Below are positions 5,556 through 10,046 of a stretch of 10,046 nucleotides of DNA, one piece after another (the first letter of the stretch is position 1; the number at the start of each line of letters is the position of its first letter). The stretch lies in NCBI GenBank assembly GCA_947176055.1, contig CAMWPE010000079.1, positions 1-10,046 of the forward strand, read 5' to 3'. The position numbers and the translations under genes were made by a program. The notes under the pieces are model-generated. The model ran no database searches. It had not been told where the DNA came from and saw only the letters and a list, made by a program, of their open reading frames with translations. The DNA is from an uncultured Desulfovibrio sp. (lineage in GTDB: Bacteria; Desulfobacterota; Desulfovibrionia; Desulfovibrionales; Desulfovibrionaceae).

Positions 5556-6581
5556 TTACAGATTCGCGGCGTACCAGTCCCCGGCCAGGCGCAAGCCGCG
5601 TCTGACGTCTATTTCCGGCGCGTAGCCCAGATTATTTTTAGCCAGATTTATATCGGCCAGGGAATGGCGGACGTCGCCGGCGCGAAAATCGCGATAAACG
5701 GGCGTGGCCTTCGCCGCGTCCGGATTATGGCGCGCGGCCTCGTCCCGCAGGAGCGCGAACAGCTCGTTCAGCGTCGTCCTTTCCCCGAAGGCCACATTGT
5801 AAATCTTGTTCCGCGCTTCCGGCGGGGCGAAGCTAGCCAGCAGATTGGCCTGGACGACATTGTCGATATAGCAGAAATCGCGGCTGGTCTCGCCGTCGCC
5901 ATTGATATAGACAGTATCGTTTTTGAGCAGGGCCGCCTCCCATTGCGGGATTACGGCGGCGTAGGCTCCGAAAGGATCCTGCCGTTGCCCGAACACGTTG
6001 AAATAGCGCAGGCCGACGCAGGCGAAATCGTAACAACGGGCGAAAACGTCCGCGTACAGCTCGTCGACGTACTTTGTCACCGCGTAGGGCGAAAGCGGCC
6101 GGCCGATCCTGTCCTCGACCTTGGGCAGTTCGGGCGAGTCGCCGTATGTGGAGGAGGATGCCGCGTACACGAAACTTTTGACCCCGGCGTCGCGGGCTGC
6201 GACCAGCATTTTCAAAAAGCCGTCGATATTGCAACTATTGGTAAGGATGGGATCCTCGATGGAGCGCGGCACGGAGCCCAACGCGGCCTCGTGCAAGACA
6301 TGATCGACGCCGGCGCAAGCCCTGGCGCAGGTCCGCTCGTCCCTGATATCCCCCTCGATAAACCTGAACTTTTTTCGCCGCTCCGGACCGACCAGATCGC
6401 GAACCATATCCAGATTTTTTTGATAACCGGTCAGGAAATTGTCCAGTCCGACAACGGTTTGATCCAGCTCGAGGAGAGCCTGCAGGAGATTGGAGCCGAT
6501 AAAACCGGCGACGCCGGTTACCAGCCAGACTGACGGATTCTTCCGCATTTCCTCGCGCGACGCGTCAAATTTTTCGCCCAT
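5556..6581 (-). CDS. wbpP: UDP-N-acetylglucosamine 4-epimerase, WbpP/TviC type (extended SDR)
   Basis: The 341-residue enzyme (numbered from the ATG at 6581) interconverts UDP-GlcNAc and UDP-GalNAc, and probably the matching uronic acids, for surface polysaccharide. The NAD-binding glycine motif GVAGFIG lies at 23-29. The GSVPRSIEDP signature (102-111), SSSTYGDSPELPK (142-154) and the catalytic Tyr166/Lys170 in SPYAVTKY follow. The substrate half has LRYFNVFGQRQDP, GAYAAVIPQW and NGDGETSRDFCYIDN. These signatures and the 341-residue length match Pseudomonas WbpP closely, from memory. An in-frame TTG at 6605 would add eight residues, but GGGGGGAG directly upstream of the ATG at 6581 decides for the shorter form. 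No glycosyltransferase or transporter gene accompanies it; it stands as a single gene. Wider sugar specificity cannot be read from sequence alone. Confidence 0.93.
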   Translation of the reverse strand: MGEKFDASREEMRKNPSVWLVTGVAGFIGSNLLQALLELDQTVVGLDNFLTGYQKNLDMVRDLVGPERRKKFRFIEGDIRDERTCARACAGVDHVLHEAALGSVPRSIEDPILTNSCNIDGFLKMLVAARDAGVKSFVYAASSSTYGDSPELPKVEDRIGRPLSPYAVTKYVDELYADVFARCYDFACVGLRYFNVFGQRQDPFGAYAAVIPQWEAALLKNDTVYINGDGETSRDFCYIDNVVQANLLASFAPPEARNKIYNVAFGERTTLNELFALLRDEAARHNPDAAKATPVYRDFRAGDVRHSLADINLAKNNLGYAPEIDVRRGLRLAGDWYAANL

Positions 6582-6833
6582 GACACTCCCCCCGCTATAT
6601 GTCAATGATTATGTAAATTGTAAAATCGCCGGATTTTTGCCCGACCGGTCGAAATATACTTTTAGCGCGATTTGAACGCTCTGGCAATTTGCCTTTTCGC
6701 TCCGCGCTAGAACCGGCGTAGCGGCGCTTTCGCGATTTAAAGCCCAAAAAGCGGTCGCGTCTCTTGACGGCGGGGCGAATTTGCGCTTAAATAATTGGCA
6801 GTATCTTTTAACCCGAAAAAAAAAGAGGAATTT
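6582..6833. promoter_or_regulatory. Divergent promoter region between epimerase and rubrerythrin genes
   Basis: Two genes are read outward from this 252-bp stretch. For the epimerase, a minus-strand CATAAT about 25-30 bp before the start could be a -10 box, with no good -35. A plus-strand GAAATATACTTT at 6651-6662 repeats one at 11-22 exactly. No coding frame or clear operator is seen apart from the rubrerythrin promoter listed separately. Confidence 0.4.
6764..6792 (+). promoter_or_regulatory. Candidate promoter of the rubrerythrin gene
   Basis: TTGACG (6764-6769), 17 bp, TTAAAT (6787-6792) fits a sigma-70-type promoter with five of six and four of six matches. Transcription would start near 6799, giving a leader of about 35 nt. 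AGAGGAA at 6824-6830 serves as ribosome binding site. Confidence 0.5.
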
Positions 6834-7409
6834 ATGAAATCCGTAAAAGGCACCCAGACAGAGAAAAATATCCTGACCGCCTTCTCCGGCGAGTCCCAGG
6901 CAAGGAACCGTTACACCTTCTTCGGCAGCAAGGCCGAAAAGGATGGCTTCGTTTTCGTCCGCGACATTTTTCTGGAGACTGCCTGGAACGAGGAAGCCCA
7001 CGCCAAGGTTCTCTTCAAATACCTCGAAGGCGGCGCGTTGGAAATTCACGGAACTTTCCCGGCCGGCGTAATTTCCGACACCTACAACAACCTCATCGAA
7101 GCCGCGGCCGGCGAGCATGAAGAATACGCGGACATGTATCCCACTTTCGCCAATATCGCCCAGGAAGAAGGCTTCCCGGAAATCGCGGCCCGTATGCGCA
7201 ACATCGCCGTCGCCGAAAAGTTGCACGAGACCCGTTATCTCGAACTGGCCCGCATGATCAAGGAAGACACGATGTTCAATAACGAGATCCCCACGGAATG
7301 GCGTTGCCTGCGTTGCAGTTGCGTCGTCACCGGAACTTCGGCGCCGAAAGTCTGTCCCGCCTGCGGCCATCCGCAATCCTACTTCGTCCGCAAGGATATG
7401 CTGTTTTAA
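6834..7409 (+). CDS. rbr: Rubrerythrin
   Basis: The 191-residue cytoplasmic non-haem iron protein reduces hydrogen peroxide in anaerobes, with electrons from rubredoxin or a similar carrier. The four-helix ferritin-like domain (1 to about 147) keeps the diiron ligands: Glu20 in GESQARNRY, Glu53 and His56 in NEEAHA, Glu94 and Glu97 in GEHEEY, and Glu128/His131 in AEKLHE. The C-terminal rubredoxin-like domain has C158-x2-C161 and C174-x2-C177 (WRCLRC ... VCPAC) for one iron. Length and N-terminus (MKSVKGTQTEKNILTAF) match the Desulfovibrio vulgaris enzyme closely, from memory. The open frame runs 13 codons further upstream from a TTG, but AGAGGAA just before 6834 and the family start decide for this ATG. 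It appears monocistronic. C163, next to the rubredoxin cysteines, is an extra cysteine. Confidence 0.96.
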   Translation: MKSVKGTQTEKNILTAFSGESQARNRYTFFGSKAEKDGFVFVRDIFLETAWNEEAHAKVLFKYLEGGALEIHGTFPAGVISDTYNNLIEAAAGEHEEYADMYPTFANIAQEEGFPEIAARMRNIAVAEKLHETRYLELARMIKEDTMFNNEIPTEWRCLRCSCVVTGTSAPKVCPACGHPQSYFVRKDMLF

Positions 7410-7434
7410 ATAATTGATACCGTTTTCCGGACTG

Positions 7435-7454
7435 GGCCGGCTTTCGGGCCGGCC
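7435..7454 (+). terminator. Terminator-like hairpin after rubrerythrin
   Basis: GGCCGGC, loop TTTCGG, GCCGGCC is a perfect 7-bp GC stem 26 nt past the stop codon. Only TTCGCGTTTAAAT follows, so the T-run is broken. It is the best candidate for the end of the rubrerythrin transcript and separates it from larB. Confidence 0.55.
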
Positions 7455-7534
7455 TTCGCGTTTAAATCAAAAATGGGCAACTTTTTGCCACTAATCGCCT
7501 TGCGGAGCGGAGTCCGGACGGATATTTTCGCGGA

Positions 7535-8200
7535 ATGACCGAAGTCAACGACATATCCGGCGTCCTCTTCGATTACGGACGCGCCGCGCGGATCGGCTTG
7601 CCCGAAGCCGTGTACTCGCAGGGCAAGCCCTTCCCCATTTTGGTCTCATTGCTGGAAAAATTCGCCGCCGGCGAGCCGCCGATCCTCTTTACCCGCCTGG
7701 ACGAAGAAGTCGCGGGTCGCGTCCCTCCGGAAATTATGAGCGAATACGATTATGATCCAGTTTCGCGAACAGCCTTCGTCAGGCCCTTGCCGCCCAGGGC
7801 CAAAGGCTCGGTAGGCGTGCTCTCGGCCGGTTCGGCCGACGCGCCCGTGGCCCGCGAGTGCGCCCGCACCCTGGAATATCTGGGGATAAAGTTCGCCTTG
7901 TACGAAGATCGCGGCGTCGCCGGTCTCTGGCGGGTCATTCAAAGCCTGCCGGACATCAATTCCCACGACGCCGTAATCGTAACAGCCGGCATGGAGGGGG
8001 CGCTGGCCAGCGTCATAGGCGGCCTTTGCCCGAAACCTGTCTACGCCGTGCCAACGTCCATTGGTTACGGAGCTGGCGCGAATGGCGAGGCGGCTCTGCT
8101 TGGCATGCTCTCAAGTTGCGCCTCCGGCGTAGCCGTCCTGAACATCGATAACGGCTACGGCGCGGCTTGCGCCGCTGCCCGCGTCCTGGGAATATTATGA
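7535..8200 (+). CDS. larB: LarB, pyridinium-3,5-biscarboxylic acid mononucleotide synthase
   Basis: LarB carboxylates nicotinic acid adenine dinucleotide and splits its phosphoanhydride, the first step of nickel-pincer nucleotide cofactor synthesis for lactate racemase-like enzymes. The 221-residue protein has the PurE-like core: GSVGVLSAGSADAPVARE (91-108), AGMEGALASVIGG (151-163), PTSIGYGAG (173-181) and NIDNGYGAA (203-211). Cys195 in SSCASGV corresponds by position from the C-terminus to the catalytic cysteine (Cys221) of Lactiplantibacillus plantarum LarB. The N-terminus is about 25-30 residues shorter than usual. The frame stays open upstream to 7466 but has no ATG, GTG or TTG there, so 7535 is the only reasonable start. 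No good Shine-Dalgarno sequence precedes it. It overlaps larC by an ATGA junction, so the two are translated together. Confidence 0.93.
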   Translation: MTEVNDISGVLFDYGRAARIGLPEAVYSQGKPFPILVSLLEKFAAGEPPILFTRLDEEVAGRVPPEIMSEYDYDPVSRTAFVRPLPPRAKGSVGVLSAGSADAPVARECARTLEYLGIKFALYEDRGVAGLWRVIQSLPDINSHDAVIVTAGMEGALASVIGGLCPKPVYAVPTSIGYGAGANGEAALLGMLSSCASGVAVLNIDNGYGAACAAARVLGIL

Positions 8201-8967
8201 CCGACGAATCGCTAATTCTGACTATCCGCCCGCATACCGGCGCGAGCGGCGATATGCTCCTGGCCGGTCTGGCGACGTTGAACATGGACGCCGCCGGCCT
8301 CGCGCCGGATACCCCGCAAGCCGACGAATGGCTGGCGGGCCTTTGCCGCAAGATCATGCCGGATCTTGCCGGGACCGTCGTTATCCGTCACCGGGCGGTC
8401 AATCATGTCGCGGGCTGGCATGCGGTCGTAAACCTGCCCCATGAGCATGAGCATCGCAATCTGGCCGATATTCTGGGGATAATCGACGCCTCGGATATGG
8501 CCGAGGCTCCAAAGGGCTGGGCGAAGGCGGCCTTCGAGGTCCTGGCCGCGGCCGAAGCCGCCGTTCACGGCGTCGATATCGAACAAGTTCATTTTCATGA
8601 AGCCGGCGCCTTGGACAGCGTCCTCGATGTCTGCCTGGTCTGCGAGCTTTTCGCTCTCCTGTCCCCTTCGACCTGCGTTTGCGGCCCCTTGCCCATGGCC
8701 GACGGCGAGATAAATTGCGCCCACGGTCTCATTCCCGCTCCGGCGCCCGCCGTGTTGCGACTGCTCGCCGATCTGCCCGTCCGTCCTTTCGAGGGCTCCA
8801 TCGACGCCGGCGAACTCGTCACGCCCACGGCCGCGGCGCTTTTGCGAGCGCTGCCCCTGGAGTTTGGGCCATGGCCGGCCATGCGAATCCGGCGAACGGC
8901 CATAATTTATGGCCAGAAATACTTCCACGGCGCGGCCAACGGCTTGATCTTTGCCCTGGGCGCGTAG
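8197..8967 (+). CDS. larC: LarC N-terminal domain protein (nickel insertion, one-domain form)
   Basis: LarC is the CTP-dependent enzyme that inserts nickel into the pincer nucleotide. The 256-residue product shows the N-terminal LarC signatures: GASGDMLLAGL (15-25), the histidine-rich HEHEHRNLADIL (82-93), VHFHEAGALDSVLDV (131-145), CAHGLIPAPAPAVL (174-187) and GELVTPTAAALL (205-216). It ends at a TAG just where full-length LarC (about 400 residues) goes on to its second, CTP-binding domain. None of the three frames downstream resembles that domain. The ATG at 8197 overlaps the larB stop (ATGA); a TTG ten codons earlier is less likely. The His motif usually reads nearer to HHHHRHL, so metal binding may differ slightly. 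Either short LarC is normal for this lineage, or the second domain is encoded elsewhere. Confidence 0.9.
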   Translation: MTDESLILTIRPHTGASGDMLLAGLATLNMDAAGLAPDTPQADEWLAGLCRKIMPDLAGTVVIRHRAVNHVAGWHAVVNLPHEHEHRNLADILGIIDASDMAEAPKGWAKAAFEVLAAAEAAVHGVDIEQVHFHEAGALDSVLDVCLVCELFALLSPSTCVCGPLPMADGEINCAHGLIPAPAPAVLRLLADLPVRPFEGSIDAGELVTPTAAALLRALPLEFGPWPAMRIRRTAIIYGQKYFHGAANGLIFALGA

Positions 8968-9129
8968 ATCTCCGCTCCGGCCGCGACCCTGCAGCGCGTC
9001 TTTATTGAAAATAGCCCGCGCTATGGCGACTTTGCGGCCCGAAACCGCCCGCGAAATTATAGTTCACAAGACATTGCCCCGCCGTAAAGGGATAGTTTCA
9101 AGCGAAATATGCCAGGATAAGCGGACGCC
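8968..9129. other. Short gap between convergent larC and membrane-protein gene
   Basis: This 162-bp stretch separates two converging genes. No clear terminator hairpin with T-run is seen for either. Frames through it have no similarity I recognise to the missing LarC C-terminal domain. Confidence 0.4.
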
Positions 9130-10046
9130 TCAATCCCGGGTCAGCGCCAGAATATGCCGCCGCAGGGATCTAAGCCGATCGACGCGGCGATTGTTATGCC
9201 GGACTTTGCTCCCGCCGCTCTGCCAGTTCCAGTAAGCGATGAGCCCTATGACGGCCATGACGCACAGGACTAAGGGAAGCGCGGTCAATACGCCGCGCGC
9301 CGTAGTTTCGATTACTTTACTTAAACCCCAGGCTACGAAAAGCCCGAGGATGGCGCCCGCGCCCCCGGCAGCCAGCCCGGCGAGACCGCAGACGATATAG
9401 AGAACCCATTTAATTACGTTGAAGAATTTCGAGTCCGAAAAGTTTTTCGCGGCGACTACCGGATTAATTTCCATACCGGAGAATACGAGCGCCCCGATAG
9501 CAATCGCCGCCGCCGGCAGGACGAGATAAAGCAGGAGATTCATACAGAGCTTCGTCGTCTTGCCGTCGGTCTCCAGCCATTTCAGATCCGAGCGGGCGCC
9601 GCGCAACTCGTTGGCCATGCCCGGTTGCCAGACGATTTTGCCCGCCGCGACGTCGTTCAGATAGTCGCGCAGGATATCGCGCTCCCGGACGAGCTGGGCC
9701 GCGGCCGGGGGTTTATTCTTTTCCATTCTCTCCATGCTGGAGCGCAGAGCCCGCATGAGGGCGATCGCCGACTTGTCCATACCGTTTTTGCGGGCGACTT
9801 CGAGGTTGTACTCGGCCTCGCTTCCATCGAACACATTGGCGGGGAGTTTTTTCCGGACATCGTCCTTGCGGGAGCAGATTCTTTTCGGCGCGCTCGCGCA
9901 GATCGGCGATTGCCGCGTCGTATTTGTTCGCCCGGAACAGGGCGGCGATTTTTGGGGGGATGACATAGTCCGGACCGCCCATTTTTTTCCAGGTCTCCAT
10001 ATCGAGCAAGCCCGGTCGCAAAATGGCGAAATTCAAGGCGCAGGCC
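9130..10046 (-). pseudogene. Four-segment membrane protein, unknown function, frame broken and cut by window edge
   Basis: I recognise no family. The 5' part is read in one frame (about 10045 down to about 9880): METWKKMGGPDYVIPPKIAALFRANKYDAAIADLRERAEK. The rest is read in another, from about 9870 to 9130: KKLPANVFDGSEAEYNLEVARKNGMD and onward. Joining them requires skipping one base near 9868-9890. The first part (about 85 residues after joining) looks helical, with one TPR-like stretch. A charged helical segment (ALMRALRSSMERMEKN and beyond) follows, then four hydrophobic stretches: LLLYLVLPAAAIAIGALVF, VIKWVLYIVCGLAGLAAGGA, AGAILGLFVAWGLSKVI and ALPLVLCVMAVIGLIAYW. The tail is strongly basic (HNNRRVDRLRSLRRH). 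The first frame has no stop before the window edge, so the true start is probably outside. It may be a decayed gene or a single-base sequence error. Confidence 0.65.

Noticed and set aside
6609..7376. 255-codon open frame on the minus strand opposite rubrerythrin
   Set aside because: It is the antisense shadow of a clearly recognised rubrerythrin, with no ribosome binding site or recognisable domain.
8951..9235. Possible continuation of LarC into a second domain by frameshift or stop read-through
   Set aside because: Translation of all three frames past 8967 gives nothing like the LarC C-terminal domain, and no slippery site is visible at the end of the gene.
1..10046. CRISPR array, tRNA or rRNA genes, insertion sequences, prophage or toxin-antitoxin genes
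   Set aside because: No regularly spaced direct repeats, tRNA-like folds, rRNA segments, transposase motifs or matching small gene pairs were seen on reading both strands.

Overview
The window most resembles a chromosomal segment from a sulfate-reducing or related anaerobic member of the Desulfovibrionales (Desulfobacterota). I base this on protein resemblance remembered from the families, not on a search. The rubrerythrin has the same 191-residue length and the same N-terminal start as the Desulfovibrio vulgaris protein. The 62-residue ferredoxin is of the Desulfovibrio type. LarC begins with an 'IRPHTGASGDM' segment that I associate with desulfovibrios. Intergenic DNA is rich in CpG/CGCG palindromes mixed with AT tracts. 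I see no rRNA, tRNA, CRISPR array, insertion sequence or phage gene.

Layout, left to right. (1) 130-609 (+) is a small NlpC/P60 lipoprotein, a probable peptidoglycan endopeptidase. (2) 610-960 is a gene-free stretch full of inverted repeats. (3) 961-2670 (-) is a tightly overlapping three-gene operon, in transcription order a YkgJ-type cysteine-cluster protein, a 132-residue unknown protein and a five-repeat TPR protein. (4) 2885-3073 (-) is a 2[4Fe-4S] ferredoxin with its own promoter, an 18-bp perfect palindrome in its leader and a large composite hairpin plus T-run behind it. (5) 3201-5267 (-) is a full-length EF-G paralogue (FusA2-like) with an altered G3 motif. (6) 5556-6581 (-) is a WbpP/TviC-type UDP-GlcNAc 4-epimerase standing alone. 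(7) 6834-7409 (+) is rubrerythrin. (8) 7535-8967 (+) is a larB-larC pair for the nickel-pincer nucleotide cofactor, with a LarC that has only the N-terminal domain. (9) 9130-10046 (-) is a membrane protein gene whose reading frame is broken near 9870-9890 and which probably runs off the window.

Functional themes. Iron-sulfur/redox biology and anaerobic stress defence (ferredoxin, rubrerythrin, cysteine-cluster protein) sit beside a nickel cofactor pathway that here lacks larE and larA. The genes form short independent transcription units, not one coherent island, and nothing I see amounts to an obvious new multi-gene system. The most unusual items are the one-domain LarC, the His-to-Asp EF-G paralogue, the ferredoxin-leader palindrome and the ykgJ-unknown-TPR operon.
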